Shown: positions 33,670 to 42,208 of the stretch, piece by piece | How positions within the stretch are numbered: the first letter of the stretch is position 1 | Layout: each line of letters starts with the position of its first letter | DNA from: Hoeflea_A sp965204935 | GTDB lineage: Bacteria; Pseudomonadota; Alphaproteobacteria; Rhizobiales; Rhizobiaceae | Strand: one strand, 5' to 3' | Length of the DNA stretch: 64,000 nucleotides | NCBI RefSeq assembly: GCF_965204935.1 | Contig: NZ_CBDBFO010000002.1 | Made by a program: the position numbers and the translations under genes | Notes under the pieces: generated by a model | Seen by the model: the letters and a program-made list of their open reading frames with translations, nothing else | Told to the model about the DNA's origin: nothing | Databases searched by the model: none

Positions 33670-34869
33670 ATGACGTATGCAGAGGGCAGAAAGTTGCACG
33701 ATTCCTCATTCAATTTGTCAGACTGCCTTGTGCAGGACGGACGGCCTGACCGCGTCGAGGGCCGGCACGTCAACATGCCGGTCGAACTTGGCTCGACAAT
33801 GGTGTTCGACACACTTGCCGAGTTTGAAGCGGCCCGTAACGCCCGATACCGCACCGGCACCATGTATTACGGCCGTTACGGCAACGCGGCGGCCTACAAG
33901 CTGGAACAGATACTCGCCCGGCTCGAAGGCGCCGAAGCGGTGACACTGACGTCTTCCGGCGTCGCTTCCATTTCAACGACACTGATGGCGCTGACAAGGC
34001 CAGGCAGCCATGTGCTGGTCGCTGACAACATCTACGGCAACACCCGGACATTCTGCGACGGGCTCCTGTCGCAACAAGGCGTTGAAATCGAGTATTTCGA
34101 TCCGATGATCGGCGCGGACATTTCGAAACTCCTGCACGATGCAACGGCCGCGATCATGTTCGAGAGCCCCGGTTCCGGCACCTTCGAAATGCCCGATATC
34201 GTCGCAATAGCGACAGCAGCCCGCGCGGCTGGTGTCCCAACCATATTGGACAACACCTGGGGTACGCCGGTTTTCATCCGGCCGTTGGCGCTTGGCGTCG
34301 ACATTGTTGTCTATTCCGCCAGCAAATACATCTCCGGCCATTCCGACTGCATGCTCGGCGTCACCGTGTCGAATGCAGCCTATGCCGAACGCATCCGCAA
34401 GACGGTCATGCAGATCGGAGACAAGACTGGCGGTCAGGAGATTTTGCTCGCTCTGCGCGGCCTTCGCACACTCAAGCTGCGACTTGAACACATTGACCGC
34501 GCCGGCCGCGAGATGGCGAACTGGATCGACGGGCAGCCGCAGGTCAAGACCGTTCTTCACCCTGCCCTGCCGTCGTGCCCCGGCCACGAAAACTGGAAAC
34601 GCGACTTTACCGGCGCCGGCGGGCTTTTCGGTGTCGTCTTTCACACCTCCAGCGACAGTGCCGTGCGCGCTTTTGTCGATGCCCTGCACCATTTCGGCAT
34701 CGGTGTCAGTTGGGGCGGCTATGAAAGCCTCGTGCTGCCGGTGGCGCCAGTGCGAACGGCAACCGAATGGAACGAAGCCGGTCGCCTGGTCCGATTCAAT
34801 ATCGGCCTGGAAGACACCGACAGCCTCAAGGCGGACCTCGCTGCCGCTCTCCCGCTTCTCGATCCCTGA
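33670..34869 (+). CDS. PLP-dependent C-S lyase, cystathionine beta-lyase/gamma-lyase family
   Basis: A 399-residue Cys/Met metabolism enzyme. YYGRYGNAAAYKLEQILARLEGAEAVTLTSSGVAS near the N terminus is the cofactor phosphate region, TILDNTWGTP gives the Asp that pairs with the pyridine nitrogen, and YSASKYISGHSD holds the Schiff-base Lys. GGYESLVLPV near the C terminus is the family's Ser/Glu substrate loop. The ATG at 33670 follows GAGGGG at 13 bp; an in-frame ATG at 33646 without a ribosome site is possible. It would eliminate a thiol or sulfenate from an S-substituted cysteine or homocysteine, producing 2-aminoacrylate or 2-oxobutyrate. The presence of RidA and PrpE in the regulon fits those products. 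Confidence 0.9.
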   Translation: MTYAEGRKLHDSSFNLSDCLVQDGRPDRVEGRHVNMPVELGSTMVFDTLAEFEAARNARYRTGTMYYGRYGNAAAYKLEQILARLEGAEAVTLTSSGVASISTTLMALTRPGSHVLVADNIYGNTRTFCDGLLSQQGVEIEYFDPMIGADISKLLHDATAAIMFESPGSGTFEMPDIVAIATAARAAGVPTILDNTWGTPVFIRPLALGVDIVVYSASKYISGHSDCMLGVTVSNAAYAERIRKTVMQIGDKTGGQEILLALRGLRTLKLRLEHIDRAGREMANWIDGQPQVKTVLHPALPSCPGHENWKRDFTGAGGLFGVVFHTSSDSAVRAFVDALHHFGIGVSWGGYESLVLPVAPVRTATEWNEAGRLVRFNIGLEDTDSLKADLAAALPLLDP

Positions 34870-34878
34870 GGACACCAC

Positions 34879-35514
34879 ATGCGAAACAAGATCGACCATT
34901 TCGCCATCGGCGCCGATACTTTGGAGCAAGGTATTGCCGCGATGAAGGGCATCCTTGGCGTCGATGTACCGCGCGGTTCAAAACACGACGCGATGAGCAC
35001 CCACAACTGTGTGATGCAGGCCGGCAACGAGAGCTTTTTCGAACTGATCGCCATCGATCCGGAAGCCCCTGACCCCGGCCGCGTCCGCTGGTTTACGCTG
35101 GATGATCCCGCGACCCGGTCCCGGCTGACGGAACGCCCCCGTGCGCTGTGTTGGGTGGTCAACACGGACGACCTTGATGGCGTCATTGCGCAAAGCCCGG
35201 TCGATCTTGGCGAAGTGGTGGATTTTCAGCGCGGTGAACGAACCTGGCGGCTGACCGTGCCGAAAGACGGGCATCTTCCGGCCGGCGGCCTGCTGCCGGC
35301 TTTCATTGAATGGTCTCCCGGTCCACATCCTTCCACTGGACAACAGGACCTCGGCGTACGCCTGCTTAATGTGCGGATCAAGACACCGGACCCGTCGCGC
35401 ATGCGGGAGATTTTTGATACGCTGAATATCTCACATCTCGCCGAGATTTCTGAGGGTCCCGCTGCGTTGTCCTTTGAAATCGACGGCCCGAAAGGCATAG
35501 TCCTACTCGACTAG
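34879..35514 (+). CDS. VOC-fold (glyoxalase-like) protein
   Basis: A 211-residue protein of the vicinal-oxygen-chelate fold, close to the glyoxalase-like domain 3 group. IDHFAIGADTLEQGIAAM at the start and FFELIAID near 50 supply a His and a Glu that can bind metal, and a second module begins near 155 (LLNVRIKTPDPSRMREI). It starts 10 bp after the lyase gene and is 16 bp ahead of the persulfide dioxygenase gene, so the three form a plus-strand operon. Its reaction is unknown; VOC enzymes rearrange, isomerise or oxidise small acids. A link to the lyase product is inference. Confidence 0.8.
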   Translation: MRNKIDHFAIGADTLEQGIAAMKGILGVDVPRGSKHDAMSTHNCVMQAGNESFFELIAIDPEAPDPGRVRWFTLDDPATRSRLTERPRALCWVVNTDDLDGVIAQSPVDLGEVVDFQRGERTWRLTVPKDGHLPAGGLLPAFIEWSPGPHPSTGQQDLGVRLLNVRIKTPDPSRMREIFDTLNISHLAEISEGPAALSFEIDGPKGIVLLD

Positions 35515-36007
35515 CGCAGGGAGACCGTCATGATGACCCCGTCCGTCGATCTTACAACCAAACCCGAAGTCACCGGGTTTTTTGACGAACAGTCGAACAC
35601 CATCAGCTATGTGGTTCGCGACCCGGGGAGCCAGGCCTGCGCGGTGATTGATCCGGTCATGGAATTCGATCCGGCATCGGGCCGCCTGACTTTTGAGAGC
35701 GCCGACACCGTGATCGCCTTTATTCGCGAACATGACCTGACGCTGGAATGGATCATCGAGACGCATGTCCATGCCGACCACCTTTCGGGCGCGCCCTACA
35801 TTCAACAGGAACTGGGCGGCAAAATCGGCATCGGCGAGCACGTTCTCACCGTGCAGGACACATTCGGCAAGATTTTCAACGAGGGTACGGAATTCCAGCG
35901 CGACGGCTCGCAATTCGACAAGCTCTTCACCGATGGCGATTCCTACCAGGTAGGTGGCCTGAAGTGTTTTGCCCTGCATACCCCCGGCCACACGCCCGCC
36001 TGCATGG

Positions 36008-37445
36008 CAGCAATTCTAATTTTGGGATTTTTGGGATTCTCAAATCGCTCGATCTATGATTCGTTTGTTGCGTGTTACACTTGGATTCCCTCATTGGCTC
36101 GCTCAGATCGTGCTGCGCGAACTTGCCTGACCGACGGGTTGGCCCAAACACGAGTTACACGATGGCAGATATCGGCCTGTCGGCGTTTTCGATATTTTTC
36201 ATGCAGTCTCCGTCGTTCCTGTCGCATCAGCGCGAGATGCAAGCGGGTAACGGTTGCTCGAACTGTCAGACGTTGTTCGGAATCAAGAAGCTTCCGAGCG
36301 ATAATCATATCCGCTCGATGCTTGATGAGGCTGAACCGCAGCATCTCTTTGGGCAGTTTGATAACCTTGTTGACCATCTGAAAAGCCATAACGGTTTGGA
36401 GCCTTTCCGATGTCTGGATGGTCGCGTGCTGATTGCACTTGATGGCACAGAATATTTCTGTAGCCGCAAGTTGCATTGCCGGAATTGTTCTCATCGCAAG
36501 CGCAATGATGGCGGCACCGAGTATTTTCACACCATGGTTTCCGCCGCGGTCGTCGTCCCGGGTGACAGCCGAGCGATACCGCTGCAGCCGGAATTTATTA
36601 GCCCGCAGGACGGTCATGCGAAACAGGATTGTGAAAGGAATGCCGTCAAACGCTGGCTTGCCGCCAATGGGAAACGTTACGCTTCGCTAAAGCCAGTTTA
36701 TCTTGGCGATGACCTGTATGCTAATCAGCCGATTGTTGATACGATTCAGTCGGTTGGCGGCGACTTCATTCTGACTGCCAAGTCCTTGTCCCATAAGACG
36801 TTGTACGAGTGGCTGGACGGTGCCGAGATCAACTCGACAAAGCGCCGTCGTATCAAAAAGGGTCGCAAGGCTGCCACCCACATCTATCGCTGGCTGAATG
36901 ATGTACCCCTGCGCGATGGCAAGGACGCGACCCACGTCAACTGGTTCGAAATCGAGATTATCAACACCAAAGGGAAGACCACATATCGCAACAGCTTTGT
37001 GACCAACATCGCTGTCGATGAGACCAATGTCGGGGACCTTGCCGCTTGCGGACGCGCACGGTGGAAGATTGAAAATGAGACCTTCAATGTTCTGAAAACC
37101 CGGGGATACAATCTGGAGCACAACTTTGGGCATGGCGACAATTATCTGGCATCTGTGCTGGCGACGCTCAATCTGCTCGCCTTCGCCATGCATACAGTTT
37201 GTGATGTACTCGAAGCGCTCTGGAAGAAAGCCCGCAGTGTTTTAGCGGCGCGGTATCGGTTCTTCGATCACATCCGCACGATTGTTTGCTACTTGATCTT
37301 CCCGGATTGGGGTGCACTCATACGAACACTTGTCGATGGTGAGCCACCACCGACCGTCAAGTCAGCCCGGAAGCAACCTAAACCCTCCTGAAAATCAGCT
37401 CAAATTCATCTGAGACCCAAAAATGAGCCAAAATTAGAATTGCTG
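36008..37445 (+). mobile_element. IS4-like insertion sequence, 1438 bp, 9-bp target duplication
   Basis: Ends are perfect 18-bp inverted repeats CAGCAATTCTAATTTTGG at 36008 and its inverse complement ending at 37445. The direct repeat CCTGCATGG at 35999-36007 and 37446-37454 is the target duplication. One transposase gene fills most of the element. Perfect ends and an intact transposase suggest a recent insertion. Confidence 0.93.
36072..37391 (+). CDS. Transposase of the IS4-like element (DDE type)
   Basis: About 439 residues from the GTG at 36072 (an internal ATG at 36162 is possible). LDGRVLIALDGTEYF (D about 117-124), YLGDDLYANQP (second Asp) and the C-terminal ARWKIENETFNVLKTRGYNLEHNFGHG (Y-R-E-K-like signature with the catalytic Glu) are the DDE transposase elements. 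The gene is intact, so the element may still be mobile. The family name beyond IS4-like is not certain. Confidence 0.9.
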   Translation: MLHLDSLIGSLRSCCANLPDRRVGPNTSYTMADIGLSAFSIFFMQSPSFLSHQREMQAGNGCSNCQTLFGIKKLPSDNHIRSMLDEAEPQHLFGQFDNLVDHLKSHNGLEPFRCLDGRVLIALDGTEYFCSRKLHCRNCSHRKRNDGGTEYFHTMVSAAVVVPGDSRAIPLQPEFISPQDGHAKQDCERNAVKRWLAANGKRYASLKPVYLGDDLYANQPIVDTIQSVGGDFILTAKSLSHKTLYEWLDGAEINSTKRRRIKKGRKAATHIYRWLNDVPLRDGKDATHVNWFEIEIINTKGKTTYRNSFVTNIAVDETNVGDLAACGRARWKIENETFNVLKTRGYNLEHNFGHGDNYLASVLATLNLLAFAMHTVCDVLEALWKKARSVLAARYRFFDHIRTIVCYLIFPDWGALIRTLVDGEPPPTVKSARKQPKPS

Positions 37446-37862
37446 CCTGCATGGTGCACGTGATGGGTGATGCGGCCTTTGCCGGCGATACACTCTTCAT
37501 GCCGGATGGCGGATCGGCTCGCGCGGATTTTCCCGGCGGCGATGCGGGGCAACTCTACGATTCAATCCAGCGTATCCTGTCCCTGCCGGATGAGATGCGG
37601 CTGTTCATCTGCCACGATTACGGGCCGGGCGGGCGCGCCATCGCCTGGGAAACCACAATCGGCGAACAAAAGGCGGCCAATATCCATGTCGGCGGCAACA
37701 GGACCCGCGAGGAGTTCATCAAATTCCGCACGGAACGCGATGCACAGCTTGCCGTGCCCAAACTCATTCTCCCCTCACTCCAGGTCAATATGCGTGCCGG
37801 CGAAGTGCCGAAGGACGATGACGGCAACATGATGCTGAAAACGCCGGTGAACAAACTCTGAT

Positions 37863-38930
37863 CTAGCGCTGGGCCACTTTCATGCGGCGCTTCAGATACT
37901 CTCCATACTGGCCAAGCCCGAACAGGAAGACCCAGTAGATCAGCGCCACGAAGGTCAGCACCTCGATATAGTAGGGTGCCCATTCGGCTGTGCCGAAGGC
38001 GGCATTGGCCGATGCCAGAATGTCGAAGAACCCGATGATGATGACGATGGCCGTTTCCTTGAAGGTCACCACGACATTGTTCACCGTGGACGGCAACGCA
38101 TGGCGAAACACCTGCGGCAGGACAATGTAACCGAGGATCTGCCAGTATGTCAGTCCGAGGGCCTTGCCCGCCTCGAACTGGCCCTTGGGAATGGCCTGGA
38201 AGCCTCCGCGCAGAACCTCCGCCTGATAGCAGGCGAAAAACAGTCCGAAGGCAAGGATGACCCGCCAGATCTTGTCACCCTCAAGCCAGCTCGGCAGGAG
38301 GATCGGCACCACGACGGCTGCGGTAAACAGTGTCGTCAGCAGCGGCAGCGATCGGATCAGATCGATCACCAGCGACGCGAAGGCGCTCACCACCGGCATC
38401 TCCGATCGACGCATCAAGGCCAGTCCCAGCCCCATCGGCATGCCGATCAGGACCACACTTGAGAACAGGAACAGCGTCAACGCCAATCCGCCCCACTGAT
38501 CGGTGGTCACCTGCTGAAGGCCCAGAAGACCGCCTTCCATGAGGAGATAGTAGGCCGCAAAGCCGACAATCCAGATGGTCGACAGTCGTTTGGCGCTCCA
38601 GGTCCAGGGAAAGCACGAGATGACAACCGTTGCGATGATCGACACGCACGCCAAGGTCGAGCGCCAATGTTCCTCATAGGGATAAAGACCGAACAGGATC
38701 AGCCGATAGCGGGCGTCGATCACCGACCAGCAGGCGCCGCCCTCCTTGCATTGCTCGACATTGTCCGCGCTCCAGACGGCGTTGAACAATGCCCAGCTGA
38801 GAGCCTGCCAAAGTGCCCAGACCAGGACTGCTACGACAACCGCCGTGATGGCGGAGTCCGTCGGCGTCTGGAAGGACCGGCGCCTCATTTGCTTCCAGTC
38901 GAAACGATCGAACAGGGCTACGCTTGCCAT
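37863..38930 (-). CDS. aapM: General L-amino-acid ABC transporter permease, AapM type
   Basis: A 355-residue permease with eight predicted hydrophobic segments. The N-terminal cytoplasmic/basic start and the long pre-loop region from 65 to 120 are characteristic of AapM rather than the shorter HisM/GlnP permeases. The EAA-type loop is at EAGKALGLTYWQILGYIVLPQVFRHALP. It is encoded 1 bp after the AapQ-type gene. No ATPase follows; the AapP-type ATPase at 21216 is the probable partner. It ends 1 bp from the end of the broken dioxygenase gene (convergent). Confidence 0.9.
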   Translation of the reverse strand: MASVALFDRFDWKQMRRRSFQTPTDSAITAVVVAVLVWALWQALSWALFNAVWSADNVEQCKEGGACWSVIDARYRLILFGLYPYEEHWRSTLACVSIIATVVISCFPWTWSAKRLSTIWIVGFAAYYLLMEGGLLGLQQVTTDQWGGLALTLFLFSSVVLIGMPMGLGLALMRRSEMPVVSAFASLVIDLIRSLPLLTTLFTAAVVVPILLPSWLEGDKIWRVILAFGLFFACYQAEVLRGGFQAIPKGQFEAGKALGLTYWQILGYIVLPQVFRHALPSTVNNVVVTFKETAIVIIIGFFDILASANAAFGTAEWAPYYIEVLTFVALIYWVFLFGLGQYGEYLKRRMKVAQR

Positions 38931-38931
38931 G

Positions 38932-40065
38932 TCAGTGCGCCTTCAGCTTGAGGCTTTCATTCAGCCAGTTGACAAATTGGGCGATCGAAAAATTCACCAG
39001 CAGGAAGGCACCCATCAGGATCGCGATCAGTTCCAGCGTCTGACCCGACTGGGTAATGGAGGTCGAGACGATGTAGAACAGATCGGAAAATCCGATTGCC
39101 ACGCCAATGGTGGTGGCCTTCATGATGAAGATCCACTGGTTGCCCAGAGGCGGAATGATCGTGCGCAGGGCCATCGGCATCTTGATCCTTGACCAGATCG
39201 CGCGCTGTGTCAGGCCGAGCGCCTCCCCCGCCTCGATAAGGCCCTTGGGAACCTCGGCCAGCCCACCGCGCACCACCTCCGCAATATAGGCCGAGCCGTA
39301 AAGAACGATTGCGATGATCATCACCAGAAGTTCTGGCGAAACCGTCAGCCCGCCAACGAAACGCAGACCCTTGAGCGCCGGCCAGGAAATGATGCCTTCT
39401 CCGGTGGGCACAAAAAGACCGGTCGCCCCGAGCAGCAGGAATATCAGCAGCCCGACCCATGCGATGAGGGATTGCGCCAGTCCGATCCGCGCTTTCCGCA
39501 ATAGGAAGACCGCTCCGATAAGGACAAGGACCAGGACCAGCGCAACCCACAAGGGAACGTTCAGCAGGGGCACCATGAGACCCCTGTTCGACAGGAATAC
39601 CCCGTCGCCCAGGGACATGGCTTGCCGTGGTCCTGGGAGGTGGATCACGATCGCGTACCAGAAAATTCCCTGCAGGATGAGCGGAATGATTCGAAAAATC
39701 TGCGTGTAGACGGTTGCCGCGGTCTTGAGTGCCGGATTTCGCGCATCGCGGAAGGTCCCGACCATGAACCCGACGATCGTTGAAAGGAAGATCGTCAGGA
39801 ATCCGACAAAAATCGTGTTGAGAAAGCCAATGGTGAGCGTGCGCGCATAACTGTCATTGATGCTGCGATCGATGAGCGAGAAGGAATAGGACCAGCCGGT
39901 GGAACGCTCAAGAAATCCGAAACCGCTGGTGATTCCAAGCGCGGTCAGATTGACCCGTGCGCTCTCGACGGCCCCGTAAATCACAGCGACGGTGACAGCA
40001 ATAAGCAGACCCTGGATGATTTGTCTGCGCCGTTTGGCGCGCGACTTTAGCTGGGCGGCGTCCAT
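38932..40065 (-). CDS. aapQ: General L-amino-acid ABC transporter permease, AapQ type
   Basis: A 377-residue membrane protein with the AapQ organisation: a first hydrophobic segment at about 16-34, a long periplasmic loop, and the EAA loop EAGEALGLTQRAIWSRIKMPMALRTIIPP at about 285-313. NQWIFIMKATTIGVAIGFSDLFYIVSTSITQSG is the conserved C-terminal permease segment. It follows the binding-protein gene after a terminator-like hairpin. Aap systems carry a broad range of L-amino acids, but the local regulon suggests this copy is specialised for a sulfur-containing amino compound. Confidence 0.9.
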   Translation of the reverse strand: MDAAQLKSRAKRRRQIIQGLLIAVTVAVIYGAVESARVNLTALGITSGFGFLERSTGWSYSFSLIDRSINDSYARTLTIGFLNTIFVGFLTIFLSTIVGFMVGTFRDARNPALKTAATVYTQIFRIIPLILQGIFWYAIVIHLPGPRQAMSLGDGVFLSNRGLMVPLLNVPLWVALVLVLVLIGAVFLLRKARIGLAQSLIAWVGLLIFLLLGATGLFVPTGEGIISWPALKGLRFVGGLTVSPELLVMIIAIVLYGSAYIAEVVRGGLAEVPKGLIEAGEALGLTQRAIWSRIKMPMALRTIIPPLGNQWIFIMKATTIGVAIGFSDLFYIVSTSITQSGQTLELIAILMGAFLLVNFSIAQFVNWLNESLKLKAH

Positions 40066-40091
40066 GGCTCAAAATCTTGCAGTTTGAGGAA

Positions 40092-40131
40092 AAAGGGACA
40101 GGGCCGCCACATGTGTGAGCCCTGCCCTGTC
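40092..40131 (-). terminator. Terminator-like hairpin after the amino-acid binding-protein gene
   Basis: On the minus strand GACAGGGC pairs with GCCCTGTC (8 bp, about 19-base loop) and is followed by CCTTTTTCC. It lies between the binding-protein stop and the first permease start. It should attenuate permease expression relative to the binding protein. Confidence 0.75.
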
Positions 40132-40139
40132 AAAGTATG

Positions 40140-41174
40140 TCAGTCGAGCTGCGGGGCGTAGAGAACGCCACCGTGGCTCCAGAGGTTGTTCAGACCGCGT
40201 TCCAGCTTGTATGGGCTGTTGTCACCCAGGTTGCGGTGGTAGATCTCGCCGTAGTTTCCGACCGCGGCAATCATTTCCTTGGCCCAGGTGTCACGCATGC
40301 CCAGACGCTCGCCCATGCCCGGCTCCGTGCCCAGCAGACGCGCAACCTTCGGGTTGGGCGGATTGGCGGCCATTTCCTCGACATTCGCGGATGTGATGCC
40401 CTCTTCCTCGGCAATGAGGAGCGCAGCAAGCATCCAGTTGGTGAAGTCGACGAAGTCTTCGTCACCTTGACGCATCGCTGCCGAGATCGGCTCATTCGAC
40501 AACTGGTCATTCAAAATGACATGCCCGTCCGGATTTTCGAGCTCGGTTGCGCGCAACACAGCCAGGAACGGGCCCCAGGCTGCAAAGGCATCGCAGCGGT
40601 TGGCGAGATAGGCGGCTCGCAGCTCCGAGGCCTTCTCGTAGCTCACCATCGTGTGTTCGACCTCAATGGCCTTCAGATGGTTGGCTGCGATCCGTTCAAT
40701 GGTGGTGCCCGCCTCGACACAGATCGTTCCGCCCTCAAGCTCCTTGGCCTCGGTGATGCCAAGATCGCCGTGGGCCATGAACTGTGCGCCGCCGAAGAAG
40801 TAGGGAATCGAGAATTGCAGGCCGAGCTCGGTGTCACGGCCCATTGTCCAGCCGGTTGCCTTGATGATGATGTCCACGTCACCCGACTGAAGCGCCGGAA
40901 AACGCGGCGCCCAACTCAACGGCACGATCTGAGCCTTGTCCGGATCACCCAGGATCGCGGTGGTCATCGCACGGCAAAGATCGATGTCGAGACCCTTCCA
41001 TTCGTTTTTGTCATTGACCTCGACGAAACCGAAGTAGCTGCCGTTGTGGCCCGAGCACAGCATCGTCCCACGATCTTCAATGGCCTGGATCGTTGCGCTT
41101 TTGGCAGCTGCCGACACGGGAATGGCCATTCCGGCGGCAACCAACAATCCAGTTAATGTTCCCCTTGCAAACAT
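40140..41174 (-). CDS. aapJ: Amino-acid ABC transporter periplasmic binding protein, AapJ type
   Basis: A 344-residue secreted protein from the ATG at 41174, which is preceded by GGGGGACAC. A signal peptide occupies 1-24 (cleavage near VSAAA). The binding-protein fold of the AapJ group follows: RGTMLCSGHNGSYFGFVEVN, WKGLDIDLCRAMTTAILGDPD, and GNYGEIYHRNLG near the C terminus, the usual AapJ ending. IclR site D lies only 20 bp upstream, so expression is probably repressed unless the effector is present. Confidence 0.93.
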   Translation of the reverse strand: MFARGTLTGLLVAAGMAIPVSAAAKSATIQAIEDRGTMLCSGHNGSYFGFVEVNDKNEWKGLDIDLCRAMTTAILGDPDKAQIVPLSWAPRFPALQSGDVDIIIKATGWTMGRDTELGLQFSIPYFFGGAQFMAHGDLGITEAKELEGGTICVEAGTTIERIAANHLKAIEVEHTMVSYEKASELRAAYLANRCDAFAAWGPFLAVLRATELENPDGHVILNDQLSNEPISAAMRQGDEDFVDFTNWMLAALLIAEEEGITSANVEEMAANPPNPKVARLLGTEPGMGERLGMRDTWAKEMIAAVGNYGEIYHRNLGDNSPYKLERGLNNLWSHGGVLYAPQLD

Positions 41175-41193
41175 TTTTGTGTCCCCCGGTTTT

Positions 41194-41210
41194 GTTCTAT
41201 ATATCAGCAC
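41194..41210. promoter_or_regulatory. IclR-type operator, site D (upstream of the amino-acid importer)
   Basis: GTTCTATATATCAGCAC matches the consensus of sites A-C and sits 20 bp before the binding-protein start codon. It places the importer genes in the same regulon as the enzymes 8-20 kb away. Confidence 0.72.
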
Positions 41211-41551
41211 ATTTGTGTCGACATAGAGAATGTCGAATTTGTAGCGCGGAGTCAACCTTTCCATTGCCGGGCATGTACCGAATGCCGCGTTCCCCGCAAA
41301 ACCGGAGACCATCGCAGCATGCAGACAGCTGTCGAAAGGGAGGGCGTACGGCCGCGGTGCGGAGAGCCAAGCCGTTGTCATGGGTACAATGCGAATGCAT
41401 GGCGGCAACGGAACGAACGCCGGATTATCTCCGCCGAAGCCCAGGGCGTCATCGTAGCGCAGCCCGGCTTCGTCGATGTCAGCCCCGATCGAAAAACGAT
41501 TGGTGATCAAAGCTGAACGTGCCGCAATTCACGGACAAGGGCTTGGGAGGG
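41211..41551. other. Intergenic region upstream of the amino-acid importer
   Basis: About 340 bp between the importer promoter and the end of the cytochrome b561 gene. An open frame continuous with the binding protein extends to 41510 but lacks a signal or any similarity, so it is non-coding by my reading. No clear terminator after the b561 gene or other feature is visible. Confidence 0.5.
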
Positions 41552-42208
41552 TTACCGGTTGCCCGGATGATCCTTGTCCGGTCCCCAGATCGCCTGATAG
41601 GACCCCATGTTCATGCCGCGCCGCTCACAGACCACCGCGACCACGATCAGAACAATCCAGTAGGCGGGAATGACGATCCACATCCACACGGGCGCGTTCG
41701 CCGACCACAGGCCAGTCATGATCGTGGCAGCGGCGATTGGCAGCAGCGCGTAACCGATCACCTTGTGGACTGCCTCGAACAGCAGGCGCCTTCGCGTCAT
41801 GTCGTAGTGGTCGCCGCGCAGTCCTGCCGGATCGCTTGGCCCCCCTTTTGTGCCGCGCAGCCAGCCGGAAAGAATTTGCAGGCAGGCAAAGCCGACCACA
41901 AGCCAGCCGAGGATCGCATGCTGTATCGATGCCTCCCAGGCACCCGGAAGTGTCAGGACAACACCGAGGAGCATCAAGGCCGCCGCAGTCTGTTGCAGCC
42001 ACAGATGGCTCACCCACCAGAACTGATTGTCCAGGACGCGCGGCCAGTCCTGGCGCGGTGTTACCTTGAAATACCTGGCAATCAGCACGCCTGCAGGCAC
42101 CAGCACGCCCCAGGCAAGCGTCATCATCCGGGCATGCCAGGCAACGGCCAGATCGACCTGGTGTGGACGGCCGGCGTCAATCGGCGCCAGCAACCACTCG
42201 GGGATCAT
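41552..42208 (-). CDS. Cytochrome b561-type membrane protein
   Basis: A 218-residue membrane protein from the ATG at 42208. Five or so hydrophobic segments carry conserved His residues: H in AWHARMMTLAWGVLVPAGV, H in QFWWVSHLWLQQTAAALML, H in ASIQHAILGWLVVGFACLQ and H in LLFEAVHKVIGYALLPIAA. This matches the four-helix, bis-His haem b core of eukaryotic-type cytochrome b561 (transmembrane ferric reductase fold). The start codon overlaps the stop of the MalG-type permease gene (ATGA), so it is the last gene of the sugar importer operon. Electron transfer at the membrane is likely; its link to sugar uptake is unexplained. Confidence 0.8.
   Translation of the reverse strand: MIPEWLLAPIDAGRPHQVDLAVAWHARMMTLAWGVLVPAGVLIARYFKVTPRQDWPRVLDNQFWWVSHLWLQQTAAALMLLGVVLTLPGAWEASIQHAILGWLVVGFACLQILSGWLRGTKGGPSDPAGLRGDHYDMTRRRLLFEAVHKVIGYALLPIAAATIMTGLWSANAPVWMWIVIPAYWIVLIVVAVVCERRGMNMGSYQAIWGPDKDHPGNR

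Larger units (their letters stand above)
35530..37861 (+). pseudogene. MBL-fold persulfide dioxygenase-like gene interrupted by an IS4-like element
   Basis: The gene is split into 35530-36007 and 37455-37861. If the insertion and one copy of the 9-bp duplication CCTGCATGG are removed, the halves join in frame to 294 codons, with the protein reading CFALHTPGHTPACM then VHVMGDAAFAGDTLF. The metallo-hydrolase motif is ETHVHADHLSG (about 77-87), the second metal region HTPGHTP, and FAGDTLFMPDGGSARADFPGG the third, as in ETHE1/Blh-type persulfide dioxygenases. These oxidise glutathione persulfide to sulfite. The break is between the second and third metal motifs, so the present allele should be inactive. 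It is downstream of the lyase and VOC genes and would have worked with the rhodanese. Confidence 0.9.

Noticed and set aside
33599..33709. Upstream starts for the molybdoenzyme gene
   Set aside because: They would overlap the divergent lyase gene and the IclR operator. The GTG at 33598 gives the BisC length.
41175..41510. N-terminal extension of the amino-acid binding protein to 41510
   Set aside because: It would remove the signal peptide from the N terminus and includes the operator. The ATG at 41174 has a ribosome site and gives a normal AapJ length.
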